A stretch of 29,981 nucleotides of DNA from JBAXRT01 sp037131065 (GTDB lineage Bacteria; Bacteroidota; Bacteroidia; Bacteroidales; FEN-979), in NCBI GenBank assembly GCA_037131065.1, contig JBAXRT010000021.1:1-29981 (forward strand), written 5' to 3'. Under the pieces are notes generated by a model. The model saw only the letters and a list, made by a program, of their open reading frames with translations. It made no database searches and had not been told where the DNA came from. This document shows positions 7,569 to 17,300 of the stretch, piece after piece. How positions within the stretch are numbered: the stretch's first letter is position 1; each line of letters begins with the position of its first letter. The position numbers and the translations under genes were made by a program.

Positions 7569-8588
7569 ATGAACACGATAGATTGGAAGAACCTCCCTTT
7601 CGGGTATTTCAAGACAGATTATAATGTCAGAAGCTCTTTCAGGAATGGTAAATGGAGTAGTCTTGAAGTTACTGATTCTGAATATATTCACATGCACATG
7701 GCAGCCACATGTCTCCATTACGGCCAGGAGGCCTTTGAGGGACTGAAGGCATTTACGGGCGCCGATGGCAAAATCAGGATTTTCCGTTTGGATGAGAACT
7801 CGAAACGGATCAACCGGTCAGCCGTCGGACTTATCATGCCGGAGGTGCCCTTTGAACTCTTCAGGGAGGCGGTTCTGAAGGTCGTAAGCCTGAACAAAAA
7901 GTACATCCCTCCCTATGGAGAAGGAGCATCGCTTTACATCCGTCCATTACTCATCGGTACAGGTCCTGAAGTCGGGGTCAAGCCTTCCAGGGAGTACCTC
8001 TTCATAATCTTTGTAGGTCCGGTCGGCCCCTATTTCAAGGAGGGTTTCAACCCTGTGAAAATGCAGATCGTTCGTGATTTCGACCGGGCTGCACCACTGG
8101 GAACCGGTCATATCAAGGTGGGTGGAAATTATGCCGCCAGTCTCCGGGCCAGCGAACGTGCCCACAAAGATGGTTTTGCCTCTTGTATCTTCCTCGATGC
8201 CCGTGACAAAAAATATATCGATGAAGCCGGACCTGCCAACTTTTTCGGGATAAAGGGAAATGTCTACATAACACCGGATTCCCATTCCATCCTGCCTTCC
8301 ATCACAAACATGTCGCTCAGGCAGCTGGCGGCTGACATGGGAATGACAGTTGAAGTAAGACCCGTGGCGGTTGAGGAACTCGCTGAATTTGATGAAGTCG
8401 GCGCTTGCGGAACAGCAGCGGTGATCTCTCCCATCTGCTCCATCCATGACAGGGACACCGGTCACATCTATCAATATTGCAAAGAGGGGAAGGCGGGACA
8501 GAAGTCGATGGCCCTCTATAACCGATTACGTGAAATACAGGACGGTAAAGCCGAGGACAAATTCGGCTGGATTACTACCATTGATTAA
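7569..8588 (+). CDS. ilvE: Branched-chain amino acid aminotransferase
   Basis: 339 residues, fold-type IV PLP enzyme that transfers the amino group between glutamate and the keto acids of leucine, isoleucine and valine in the cytosol. It matches the longer type II (eukaryote-like) class: the N-terminal FGYFKTDYNV, HYGQEAFEGLKAF, SLYIRPLLIGTG and GTGHIKVGGNYAASLRA are all present. The PLP Schiff-base lysine is Lys183 in that last motif. EAGPANFFGI and EVGACGTAAVISPI, which bind cofactor phosphate and substrate, follow. It stands alone on the plus strand without other ilv genes and converges on pyrF with only 5 bases between stop codons. No good promoter is seen; TAATTTTA at 7521-7528 is a one-mismatch -7 box. 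Confidence 0.96.
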   Translation: MNTIDWKNLPFGYFKTDYNVRSSFRNGKWSSLEVTDSEYIHMHMAATCLHYGQEAFEGLKAFTGADGKIRIFRLDENSKRINRSAVGLIMPEVPFELFREAVLKVVSLNKKYIPPYGEGASLYIRPLLIGTGPEVGVKPSREYLFIIFVGPVGPYFKEGFNPVKMQIVRDFDRAAPLGTGHIKVGGNYAASLRASERAHKDGFASCIFLDARDKKYIDEAGPANFFGIKGNVYITPDSHSILPSITNMSLRQLAADMGMTVEVRPVAVEELAEFDEVGACGTAAVISPICSIHDRDTGHIYQYCKEGKAGQKSMALYNRLREIQDGKAEDKFGWITTID

Positions 8589-8593
8589 TTTTA

Positions 8594-9421
8594 TCAGAAA
8601 CCCAGTTTTTGCATCTCATGCTGGATGCGCGAAGACTCATCCCTGGCTTTAAGTGCGAAATCAGTGCCCTTTGAAGCATAGATGATGTTTCTGCTTGAAT
8701 TGACCAGAAGGCCGCAATCCCTTGTCAGGCCATACCTTGCAACCTCCTCAAGACTTCCTCCCTGAGCACCGATTCCCGGAACAAGCAGAAAATGGTCCGG
8801 TACAATCTTCCTGACATCTGCAAGCAAGGTGGCCTGGGTGGCACCAATCACATACATCAGATTCTCTTCTGTCCCCCATTTACTGGATCTTTCAAGCACC
8901 TGCTCAAACATTCGCTTCTCCCCGTTGCTGAAGAACTGAAAATCCATGGCTCCCTTGTTCGAAGTAAGTGCCAGCAGGATGACCCATTTCCCGTGGTATG
9001 TCAGGAATGGAGTTACAGAGTCTTCTCCCATGTATGGGGCGACCGTCACCGCATCAAATTCCATTCCGGAGGAGGTCCTGTCAAACACCGATCTGGCATA
9101 CTGCTGGGACGTATTGCCGATATCGCCCCGTTTTGCATCTGCAATTGTAAATGCCTGTCCCGGATAAGTGTCGTTTATGTAATTAATAGTCCGGTGAAGA
9201 CTTTCCAGTCCCTTTGCCCCGTAACACTCATAAAAGGCGAAGTTCGGCTTGAAGGCAACGGTAATGTGAATGGTTGCGTCAATGATCTCCCTGTTGAAGG
9301 AAAAAATGGGGTCTTTTTCCTTTTTCAAATGTGGAGGTATCTTTTCAAGGTCGGGATCGAGCCCGATGCAAAGAAATGATCTTTTCCGTTGGATCAGTTC
9401 GATTAGCTGCTGGCGGGTCAT
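8594..9421 (-). CDS. pyrF: Orotidine 5'-phosphate decarboxylase (long type 2 form)
   Basis: 275 residues from the ATG at 9421; the frame stays open upstream to 9526, but only this start gives the family N-terminus (RKRSFLCIGLDPDLEKIP) and fits the promoter at 9446-9453. It catalyses OMP to UMP, the last step of pyrimidine synthesis, in the cytosol. The active-site signature DAKRGDIGNT is at 95-104, with catalytic Lys97 and Asp100; AFKPNFAFYE and PGIGAQGG (phosphate binding) are also present. The length and sequence match the roughly 270-residue type 2 enzymes of Bacteroidota, Myxococcus and mycobacteria, not the short E. coli form. Divergent from prfA. Confidence 0.96.
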   Translation of the reverse strand: MTRQQLIELIQRKRSFLCIGLDPDLEKIPPHLKKEKDPIFSFNREIIDATIHITVAFKPNFAFYECYGAKGLESLHRTINYINDTYPGQAFTIADAKRGDIGNTSQQYARSVFDRTSSGMEFDAVTVAPYMGEDSVTPFLTYHGKWVILLALTSNKGAMDFQFFSNGEKRMFEQVLERSSKWGTEENLMYVIGATQATLLADVRKIVPDHFLLVPGIGAQGGSLEEVARYGLTRDCGLLVNSSRNIIYASKGTDFALKARDESSRIQHEMQKLGF

Positions 9422-9445
9422 GATGGATTTCAATCGGTTTGCGGA

Positions 9446-9473
9446 CAAAGATACAAAGAGATTCGTATCTTTG
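9446..9473. promoter_or_regulatory. Divergent back-to-back -7 boxes for pyrF and prfA
   Basis: TATCTTTG on the minus strand (9446-9453) lies 24 bases before the pyrF ATG; TATCTTTG on the plus strand (9466-9473) lies 22 bases before the prfA ATG. With one flanking base each they form a perfect 9-base inverted repeat (CAAAGATAC / GTATCTTTG) with a 10-base spacer. The -33 boxes are weak: TTTG at 9438 is 24 bases upstream of the prfA box. Two polymerases could not occupy both sites at once, so mutual exclusion is likely. Confidence 0.55.
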
Positions 9474-9495
9474 CACTCCAATTCCGGAGCATAAG

Positions 9496-10566
9496 ATGGT
9501 TGAAAAATTAGAGGCGATAAAGGCAAGATTCATTGAGATTGAAAAGCAGATGTCCGACCCTGAAGTGATGTCGGATATGAAGCGTTTTATCAAGCTCAGC
9601 AAGGATTATAAAGCTTTGCAGCCTATCGTGGAGGCCTCTGAGAAGTACAGGAACGTTTTATCCAATCTTGAGAACGTCAGGGATATCCTTTACAATGAGA
9701 AGGATGAGGAGTTCAGGACGATGGCCAAGGAGGAACTCGAGAAGCTCTCTGCTGAAAAGGAGAGGATGGAGGAGGAGATCAGGCTGATGCTTATCCCAGC
9801 CGATCCGGAAGATGAAAAGAATGCGATCATGGAGATAAGGGCCGGAACCGGCGGTGATGAAGCCAGTATCTTCGCCGGAGATCTTTTCAGGATGTATAAT
9901 AAATTTTGTGAGACCAAGGGCTGGAAAGTTGAGCTTGTCGACATGACCGAAGGTACCGTTGGAGGATTTAAAGAGATCATCTTTAACATCATCGGGGAAG
10001 GCGTATATGGCCAGATGAAATATGAATCGGGAGTTCACCGTGTTCAGCGGGTCCCGCAGACCGAAACGCAGGGCCGGGTTCATACTTCGGCCGCTACAGT
10101 GGCTGTGCTTCCCGAGGCAGATGAGTTCGATGTCGAAATCAAGCCTTCCGATATCCGGAAGGATACCTTCTGCTCCTCCGGACCAGGTGGACAGTCAGTA
10201 AATACTACATACTCTGCGATACGACTTACCCACATTCCATCAGGGATCGTGGTCTCCTGCCAGGACGAAAAATCGCAGATAAAGAATTTTGAAAAGGCCA
10301 TGAAGGTCCTGAGAACTCGTATCTATGAGCTGGAACATCAGAAATATCTCGATGAGATCTCGAGAAAACGGAAAACCATGGTTTCGACTGGCGACCGCTC
10401 GGCCAAGATCCGCACATACAACTACCCCCAGAGCCGGGTGACCGATCACCGCATCACACTGACCCTTTATAATTTGCCCAACATTATCGACGGGGATGTC
10501 CAGCCGCTGATCGATGCCCTTCAGCTGGCCGAAAATGCCGAAAGGTTAAAGGAAGCCGTAAGCTGA
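9496..10566 (+). CDS. prfA: Peptide chain release factor 1
   Basis: 356 residues from the ATG at 9496 (MVEKLEAIKARF); an in-frame extension upstream runs through the promoter and is unlikely to be translated. It releases the nascent peptide at UAA and UAG on the ribosome. The domain 1 helical hairpin (1-110) is followed by the codon-reading domain with the tripeptide PQT in RVPQTETQGRVHTSA, fitting the PxT class of RF1 and not the SPF of RF2. The catalytic GGQ is at 231-233 in SSGPGGQSVNTTYSA. RF1-typical ending (TLYNLPNIIDGDVQPLIDAL). Its stop faces the purM stop across 60 bases with no strong terminator visible. Confidence 0.97.
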   Translation: MVEKLEAIKARFIEIEKQMSDPEVMSDMKRFIKLSKDYKALQPIVEASEKYRNVLSNLENVRDILYNEKDEEFRTMAKEELEKLSAEKERMEEEIRLMLIPADPEDEKNAIMEIRAGTGGDEASIFAGDLFRMYNKFCETKGWKVELVDMTEGTVGGFKEIIFNIIGEGVYGQMKYESGVHRVQRVPQTETQGRVHTSAATVAVLPEADEFDVEIKPSDIRKDTFCSSGPGGQSVNTTYSAIRLTHIPSGIVVSCQDEKSQIKNFEKAMKVLRTRIYELEHQKYLDEISRKRKTMVSTGDRSAKIRTYNYPQSRVTDHRITLTLYNLPNIIDGDVQPLIDALQLAENAERLKEAVS

Positions 10567-10626
10567 CCCCTTCAAACAATAAAAGAGCTTAACCAAAAGC
10601 TGAAATTGTAAATTACCCCGTGACTC

Positions 10627-11802
10627 TCAATGGGTGTAGCGGAACTCTCCGTTCCCAGTAAGCAGGGTCACTGATGCAGTTTCGCCCTTTTCGACTCTTC
10701 CAACCACGCGGGCTTCCAGTCCGAACTCCCCAGCAATTTCAAGAATAGTACCGGCCGCTTCTTCAGCCACGTAGATCTCCATTCTGTGGCCCATGTTAAA
10801 CACCTGGTACATTTCTCTCCAGGGGGTCAAGGATTCTTCCCGGATCATACCAAATACGGGCGGAACCGGGAAGAGGTTATCCTTTATTATATGGAGATGG
10901 TCGATGAAATGGAGGACCTTGGTCTGGCCTCCTCCGCTGCAATGGATCATGCCATGTAAAGATGACCTGGCGCATTCAAATATGCGTTTTATTACAGGAG
11001 CGTAAGTCCTGGTCGGGGAAAGAAGGAGATTGCCTGCATTGTGGCCGTGAAGAGGGGAGGGGTCGGTTACTTTTTTTGTCCCGGTATATACAAGACTGGG
11101 TTCGATCCCGTCATCAAAACTCTCGGGGAATTTTTTTGCATATTCTTTATTCAGTACATCGTGGCGGGCAAGTGTAAGGCCATTGCTCCCGATTCCGCTG
11201 TTATACTCCTTTTCATAGGTCGTCTTTCCAGAGGAGGCCAGCCCGACGATCACATCCCCGGGCCTTATATTGCAATTTTGAATCACGTTCTCCCTCTGTA
11301 TCCTGCAGGTAACCGTTGAATCAACGATGATGGTCCTGACAAGGTCGCCGACATCCGCTGTCTCTCCCCCGGTAATGTGGATGCCGATCCCAAGGCTGCG
11401 CATCTCTGCAAGAAATTCCTCCGTACCCTCTATGATTGCTGCAACGACACTTCCGGGTATCAGGTTTTTATTCCTTCCGATGGAAGAGGAGAGCAGGATA
11501 TTGTCGGTAGCCCCGGCACAAAGAAGGTCGTCAAGATTCATCACGATCGCATCCTGGGCGATTCCTTTCCACACCGAGAGGTCGTCGGTCTCTTTCCAGT
11601 AAATATAAGCAAGTGAAGACTTTGTTCCGGCGCCGTCGGCATGCATAATGTTGCACCATGCCGGATCTCCGCCGGTGATGTCGGGTAATATCTTACAGAA
11701 TGATGATGGAAACAAGCCCTTATCGATGTTCTTTATGGCTGCGTGGACCTCCTCTTTTTTTGCGGAGACGCCACGTTTCTCATAGCGGGATTGTTCGGGC
11801 AT
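10627..11802 (-). CDS. purM: Phosphoribosylformylglycinamidine cyclo-ligase (AIR synthase)
   Basis: 391 residues from the ATG at 11802; a TTG two codons upstream is a weaker alternative. It closes the imidazole ring of FGAM with ATP to give AIR in purine synthesis. Family features: YEKRGVSAKKEEVH at the start, the ATP-binding HADGAGTKSSLAY near 55-67, DLLCAGAT near 94-101, HITGGETADVGDLV near 142-155, the glycine-rich GIGSNGLTLARH loop near 202-213, and HCSGGGQTK. It is longer than the E. coli enzyme (345 residues), as is usual for the Bacteroidota form. Its start lies 25 bases after the stop of the OmpA-family gene, so it may be read with that gene and secDF. Confidence 0.93.
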   Translation of the reverse strand: MPEQSRYEKRGVSAKKEEVHAAIKNIDKGLFPSSFCKILPDITGGDPAWCNIMHADGAGTKSSLAYIYWKETDDLSVWKGIAQDAIVMNLDDLLCAGATDNILLSSSIGRNKNLIPGSVVAAIIEGTEEFLAEMRSLGIGIHITGGETADVGDLVRTIIVDSTVTCRIQRENVIQNCNIRPGDVIVGLASSGKTTYEKEYNSGIGSNGLTLARHDVLNKEYAKKFPESFDDGIEPSLVYTGTKKVTDPSPLHGHNAGNLLLSPTRTYAPVIKRIFECARSSLHGMIHCSGGGQTKVLHFIDHLHIIKDNLFPVPPVFGMIREESLTPWREMYQVFNMGHRMEIYVAEEAAGTILEIAGEFGLEARVVGRVEKGETASVTLLTGNGEFRYTH

Positions 11803-11827
11803 AGTCAAGGGAGGTTAATCCCACACC

Positions 11828-14275
11828 TTAATTGAACTGGATGATCTTCTTGTCGTTGTCAATGGTATATTCACCGAAGCGTTTCAAAATACTCTCTCCG
11901 AAGACAACGCCAAAAACCTTCCTGTTTACCGTAACCTGAAGATCTTTAACGACATTCTTTCCGATCCTGATCTCTTTGACCTTGAACACAGCTTTGTCAG
12001 CAATGGTTCCCTCTCCGATTATCTTTGAAGCATCACCCTGGAAATCAGTCTTGTCGATCACTCCGTCCTTCAGAAGGTTTAACGCTTCTGCATCGGAGAT
12101 ATAGAACTCTTTTTCTGACGGGTCGAAAATAAAGTTCATTGTGGTACCATTCATATAGCAGGTACTTGTGAATTTACCTTCCTTGCCGGGAGAGAATGTA
12201 ACATTGTTCTCCTCGGGTTTGACAACCACCTCGATTTTTACTGGGGTTGGGGTGCTCACAACTTGTTTGGGAATAAAGTCATTCCGAAGGATCGAAAATT
12301 CGGTTCTGCGGTTCAGTTGGTGGGCAGCCTCTTTAATATCATTGCTTGGCAACGTACTGATCAGCGAATCGGTGATCACTGTGCCGGTTTTGAAAGTAAA
12401 TCCCTCCTTTGTGACATCTTTTGCAAGAATGCGCGGAACCCTTTCCCCATAACCTTTGGCAACAAGACGGTCGGGATCGATCCCCCTGGAGATCAGGTAG
12501 TCAACTACCGACTGGGCCCTTTTCTGGGAGAGGACATCATTGCGTTCGTCCGTGTCGCGGGTATCGGTATGGGAGGCAAGTTCAATGACAATATTTTCGT
12601 TTGCGTCAAGAGTTTCAATAAGTCCCTGGAGCGAATCCTGGTATTGTGGTTTCAGATCCCATTTTGCCAGGTCATAGAGGATATCGGGAAGCACGACGGG
12701 CTTTTTAGGGATGGGCCTCAGGATGAAGTTCCGGGTCAGATCCTTGGTCTTTTCAATACCCACCGTGGTCTCCTTCCCCTTTTCATTAAAATAATCCTTC
12801 TTTACGACAAGAATCTCATAGGTGGTATTTGGTGAGATCTGGTTTTTATTGAAGCTGTAAAAACCCTTTTCATCAGTATTGTCTTCAATGATCTTTCCAT
12901 TGGTTCCGGTTATTCGGACCTTTACACCGGGAACCGGCTGGAGTGTCCTGTCGTCGGTGACGGTTCCTGACAGTGTGAAATAGACCGGCGGAATGACAAA
13001 CGAATAGATGTCATCCCTTCCCTTTCCTCCTGGCCTGTTCGAACTGAAGAGCCCCTCTTCCGATTCCTCACCGTTAAAAACAATACCCAGGTCGTCGCCA
13101 AAGGAGTTGATCGGATATTTCATATTCTCAGGACGGCCCCATTTTCCGTTGCCGCGCACACTGCGGAAAATATCAAGTCCTCCCATCCCGGCATGACCGT
13201 TGGAGGAGAAATAGAGGATGCTGTCATTTCTGAGGAAGGGGAATAGTTCGTCCCCCGGGGTGTTTATGTCGGGACCGAGGTTCTCTTTAAGGTAAGCCCC
13301 GCCTTTTCCCTTCTTTTTTGCTACCCAGATATCCTTTCCGCCGTAACCGCCGGGGAGCTCTGCTGCAAAGTAGATTGATTCATCCGTTCCGACTGTGGGG
13401 TGGCCGAAAACAGTAGCACTGTCGCCCCCGAGGTCAACCATCTCCGGATCGCTCCATGCGGTCTGGCCTGTCCGGGAAGTTTTGAAGATCCCGCAACCGT
13501 TTTTCCTCTCTGGATCGTTATAGCAACGGGTAAAATAGTAAGCAGAGAACCTTTGATTGAATTGTCCCACACCGTCGTTTGCCTTTGTATTAAGGATTCC
13601 GGCTGCATCAGCAGGAACCGGTTTGCTCCATTCCCCTTTCGGATCCTTCCGTGAAAAAAAGAGGTCTGAGAAAGCCAGGCCTGTCCAGTTGTCGACATCC
13701 CGTCCTGTTGCCCCGTTCCTGTCGGAGGTAAAGATGATCGATCCGAACTTTCTGTCGGCATAAGCCGGGGCATAATCGTCTTCCTTGGAATTCAGCGTTT
13801 TTTCCCACTTAACTTCATATTTGGAAGGATTGGCGATCCACTCCTTGGAAAGGGTGCAGGTTTCAATTCCGACATCAGCCCTCGGGTCGCCGGGAGCCTT
13901 TTCCCTGTAAGCCTCGTACTGTTTCAGGGCTTCGTCATAATTGCCGTTCGTCTTAAGGGCATCGGCATAATACAACAATACCTTCGGGTCCTTGTTCTGG
14001 TATTTGGCAGTGATACATCTTTTGTATGCAACCTCCGACTTTTTGGTGTTGTTCATCATCCGGTAGCACTCTGCCATCCTGAAGGAGATACGCTCACGTT
14101 CGGCTTTGTTGTTCTTAACTTTCGAGTATGCCTTCTGATATTTCTGAAGTGCTAAAAGGAACATCTGGTCCGAGAAGGCATCGTCGGCTGCCTTGACAAA
14201 CTTATTCTGCGCAGCGACTGAAAACGTGAAAGAGACAAGAAGAAGAATTCCAAATAACCGGATCAGATGGTTCAT
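11828..14275 (-). CDS. TPR/PD40-propeller/CRD/OmpA envelope protein with C-terminal retropepsin-like domain (PorE-like)
   Basis: 815 residues. Order of parts: signal peptide (1-22, ending VAAQ); TPR-like helices (about 25-140); a PD40-type beta-propeller (about 165-430, with IIFTSDRNG, ILYFSSNGHAGMGGLDIF, GLFSSNRPGGKGRDDIYSF); a carboxypeptidase-regulatory-like beta domain (about 440-520); an OmpA C-terminal peptidoglycan-binding domain (about 530-665, with SHTDTRDTDERNDVLSQKRA and the later NRRTEF); and a final domain (about 700-815). The first five match PorE, the type IX secretion protein linking the outer membrane to peptidoglycan, although PorE is a lipoprotein and no lipobox cysteine is seen here. 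Many paralogues share this layout, so PorE identity is only likely. The tail resembles clan AA aspartic proteases, with DPS at 718-720 where DTG is expected. 27 bases after secDF. Confidence 0.85.
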   Translation of the reverse strand: MNHLIRLFGILLLVSFTFSVAAQNKFVKAADDAFSDQMFLLALQKYQKAYSKVKNNKAERERISFRMAECYRMMNNTKKSEVAYKRCITAKYQNKDPKVLLYYADALKTNGNYDEALKQYEAYREKAPGDPRADVGIETCTLSKEWIANPSKYEVKWEKTLNSKEDDYAPAYADRKFGSIIFTSDRNGATGRDVDNWTGLAFSDLFFSRKDPKGEWSKPVPADAAGILNTKANDGVGQFNQRFSAYYFTRCYNDPERKNGCGIFKTSRTGQTAWSDPEMVDLGGDSATVFGHPTVGTDESIYFAAELPGGYGGKDIWVAKKKGKGGAYLKENLGPDINTPGDELFPFLRNDSILYFSSNGHAGMGGLDIFRSVRGNGKWGRPENMKYPINSFGDDLGIVFNGEESEEGLFSSNRPGGKGRDDIYSFVIPPVYFTLSGTVTDDRTLQPVPGVKVRITGTNGKIIEDNTDEKGFYSFNKNQISPNTTYEILVVKKDYFNEKGKETTVGIEKTKDLTRNFILRPIPKKPVVLPDILYDLAKWDLKPQYQDSLQGLIETLDANENIVIELASHTDTRDTDERNDVLSQKRAQSVVDYLISRGIDPDRLVAKGYGERVPRILAKDVTKEGFTFKTGTVITDSLISTLPSNDIKEAAHQLNRRTEFSILRNDFIPKQVVSTPTPVKIEVVVKPEENNVTFSPGKEGKFTSTCYMNGTTMNFIFDPSEKEFYISDAEALNLLKDGVIDKTDFQGDASKIIGEGTIADKAVFKVKEIRIGKNVVKDLQVTVNRKVFGVVFGESILKRFGEYTIDNDKKIIQFN

Positions 14276-14281
14276 GATATG

Positions 14282-14303
14282 AAGACAGTTAATAACTTGT
14301 CTT
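14282..14303. other. 22-base imperfect palindrome between secDF and the OmpA-family gene
   Basis: The arms AAGACA and TGTCTT flank a core GTTA-T-TAAC, leaving one unpaired base. It fills nearly the whole secDF-ompA gap and touches the secDF stop codon. It could fold as an mRNA hairpin or be a protein site. There is no T-run after it, so it is not a standard terminator. Confidence 0.4.
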
Positions 14304-17300
14304 TACTGATTTTTTCCTTTTGCCTGGAGCTCCTTTTTCTCTTTTCTGCGTTTCTGCCACATCAGGATGTCGTAGGCAATAGGTGTTGCATTGAATACCG
14401 ATGAGTAGGTTCCTGAAACCACCCCGATGATAAGGGCAAATGTGAATCCTCTCAGAACTTCACCTCCGAATATGAAGATGACGACCAGTACTACCAACGT
14501 AACACCGGAGGTATTAATTGTACGACCCAGGGTGCTGTTGATGGCGAGGTTGATATTTGTTGCCAGGTCCCGTTTCGGGAAGAGGGCCCTGTATTCACGG
14601 ATCCTGTCAAAGATGATGACCGTATCCATGATGGAGTAACCGATGACCGTTAGAAGGGCTGCAATAAACGACTGGTCCACCTCCATCCCAAAGGGAAGGA
14701 TCCCGTGGAAAAGAGTGAACATCGTAATAATGATCAGTGTGTCATGGGCAAGCGAGACGACCCCTCCGATCCCGAACTGCCAGTTTTTGAACCGGATAGC
14801 AATATATATAAAGATGATGATTAGAGAGAAAAAGACTGCCATTACCGCCTGCCAGATGAGGGCGTAGGAAATGGTCGGATCAACACGCTGTGAACTGAGT
14901 TCACCGATGATCTTCTTTGCGTCATCAGCTTTAAAGTCATTATAGGTTATCGGAACTTTGTAAAATCCTTTGACTCCCTCAAAGAGTTTGATATTTACCA
15001 TTGAATCAGACTGCGGGCTGCGGTCGTTGATGAGATACTTTGTCGTGATCTTCACCTGGTTATCCGGTCCGAAGGTCTTTACTTCGGGCGATTCGCCGAA
15101 CTGATTATTGAGGGAAGTCCTTATGTCAGTAGTTGATACATTCTGGTCGAAGCGGACGATATAGCTTCTCCCGCCCGTGAAGTCAAGACCCGGATCCAAA
15201 CCCCTTACAAAAATACTGATGACTCCCGGAATAATGATAACAATCGAGAGAATATACATCTTCTTACGAATCCCGATGAAATCAAAGGTCAGGTTCTGGA
15301 AGAGGTTCATGGTGTATTTGTTCCCGGTGGTGATCGTCATGTTGCGGTCGAGCATCCATTCAAAGACTAGACGTGCGATGAAGATCGATGAGAAGAGGGA
15401 AAGTGTCAAACCGATAACAAGGGTCGTTGCAAAACCCTGTACCGGGCCTGAACCAAATATATAAAGGACGATACCAGTGAGAATTGTTGTAACGTGACCG
15501 TCGATAATGGCGGATAATGCATGCTTGAAACCATCTTTGACAACAAGCCGCGTACCTTTCCCGGCTCGCATCTCCTCCCGCATACGCTCATAGATGATCA
15601 CGTTCGAGTCAACAGCCATGGCGAGGGTAAGTACGATACCGGCAATACCGGGCATGGTAAGTACCGCACCGATGGAGGCCAGAACGCCGAAGAGGAAGAA
15701 TACATTCGCAAAAAGTGCGATATCGGCCACATGACCGGCACCTTTATAGTATAGTGACATGTAAAGCAACACACCGATGAAGGCGATGATGAAAGAGATC
15801 AGACCGGCCTGGATCGATTCTTTACCCAAGGAGGGTCCGACAATCTCTTCAGAGACGATCCTTGCAGGGGCCGGGAGTTTACCGGCTTTGAGAATATTGG
15901 CAAGGTCAAGTGCCTCTTCAACCGTCATGTTCCCGCCGGAAATGACCGACATCCCGTTGGGGATCTCATTGCTGACGTTCGGATAGGAGTAAACATATCC
16001 GTCGAGAACGATGGCGATCTGCTTCCCGACATTCTCTCCGGTCAGACGTTTCCAGATTCTGGCTCCTTCTGAGTTCATCGACATGCTTACTTCAACACGG
16101 CCATTCTGGTCATAATCCTGCCTGGCGTTGGTGATAACATCCCCTCCGAGGGCTGGTGAGCCGTCACGCGAGGTGACTTTCAGCGCTACAAGTTCCAGGA
16201 TATCCTTCTCCTCTTCACGTGGTTTCACTGTCCAGGCAAGTTTCATATCGCGAGGGAAAAGATTCTTGACAAGCCTAAGCATGTGGTTGACCCTGGCCGT
16301 GTCCTTAATAAAAGCGCGACCGACCAGCGCCTGCTGTCCGGGCTGATACTGCCCGTCCTTGGTCTGGTAGATGGCCGGGTTCAGATAGGCGAACAGCGGG
16401 TTCGTCTTTGCATACTCTTCGATCGACTGAGATCTTTTATTTTCTGCTGAGGTCTTGGTAGTATCTTTACCCAGCTGGTCGAGCAGTGCATTTTCCTTTG
16501 AAGTGTCCGATTTTACAGGTTCGGTTTTTGCAGTCTCTTTTTTGGCTTCGGATTTCTTTTCCGTATCCTTTTTAGCAGCCAGGACAGGGTTTACAGGTTC
16601 GGTTTTTTTGATGGCGGCTGAATCTGCCGTCATAGTGGAGTCGGTTTTGGTTGTATCCGCGTAGGCGTTAAGGATGGCAATGAGCTTCTGGTTGGCTTCA
16701 CTGAAATAGGATACAAGCTGCGGGAACTGGTAAGTTTCCCAGAATTCGAGCTGTGCAGAGCCCTGCAAAAGTTTCCTCACGCGCTCCGGCTCTTTGATGC
16801 CGGGAAGTTCGATCAGGATACGGCCGGCGGTCTGTAATCTCTGGATGTTCGGCTGGACAACCCCAAACCGGTCAATACGGGTGCTCAGAATGTTAAAGGT
16901 ACGGTCGATGGCTGAGTTAGTCTCCTCGCGTATTACCTTTATGACCTCCTCGTTTGTCGAGTTGTAATTGATCTTGTCTTTCAGTCCTACAGTGTTGAAA
17001 ACTGCTGCCAGTTTTGCATTCGGATCGATCTCCTTGAAAGATTGCGCAAAAAGATCGACAAAATCGGCGGTGCTGTTTTTCTCTTTTTCGATGGCTTTTG
17101 CCAGGGCTTTGGTAAAGGTTGGGTCCTGGTTGTAATCAGAGAGTGCCCGTATGACATCCGGAACGGATACAGCCATCGTGACATTCATCCCACCCTTGAG
17201 GTCAAGACCAAGGTTGATCTCGCGTTCACGCACATCTTTAAGGGTGTATTGCTTAAGGAGAATGTTGTAAACATTGATGTTTGCCATCGAATCATTGAAA

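Noticed and set aside
9439..9495. N-terminal extension of prfA from 9439
   Set aside because: It would be translated from within the promoter and the family N-terminus fits the ATG at 9496.
10586..10601. Terminator hairpin between prfA and purM (AGCTT / AAGCT)
   Set aside because: Only a 5-base stem with no T-run; too weak to call.
14427..16664. Many plus-strand reading frames of 60-95 codons opposite secDF and other long minus-strand genes
   Set aside because: They lie wholly inside well-supported genes, have no family resemblance and no promoter, and their composition is that of antisense frames.
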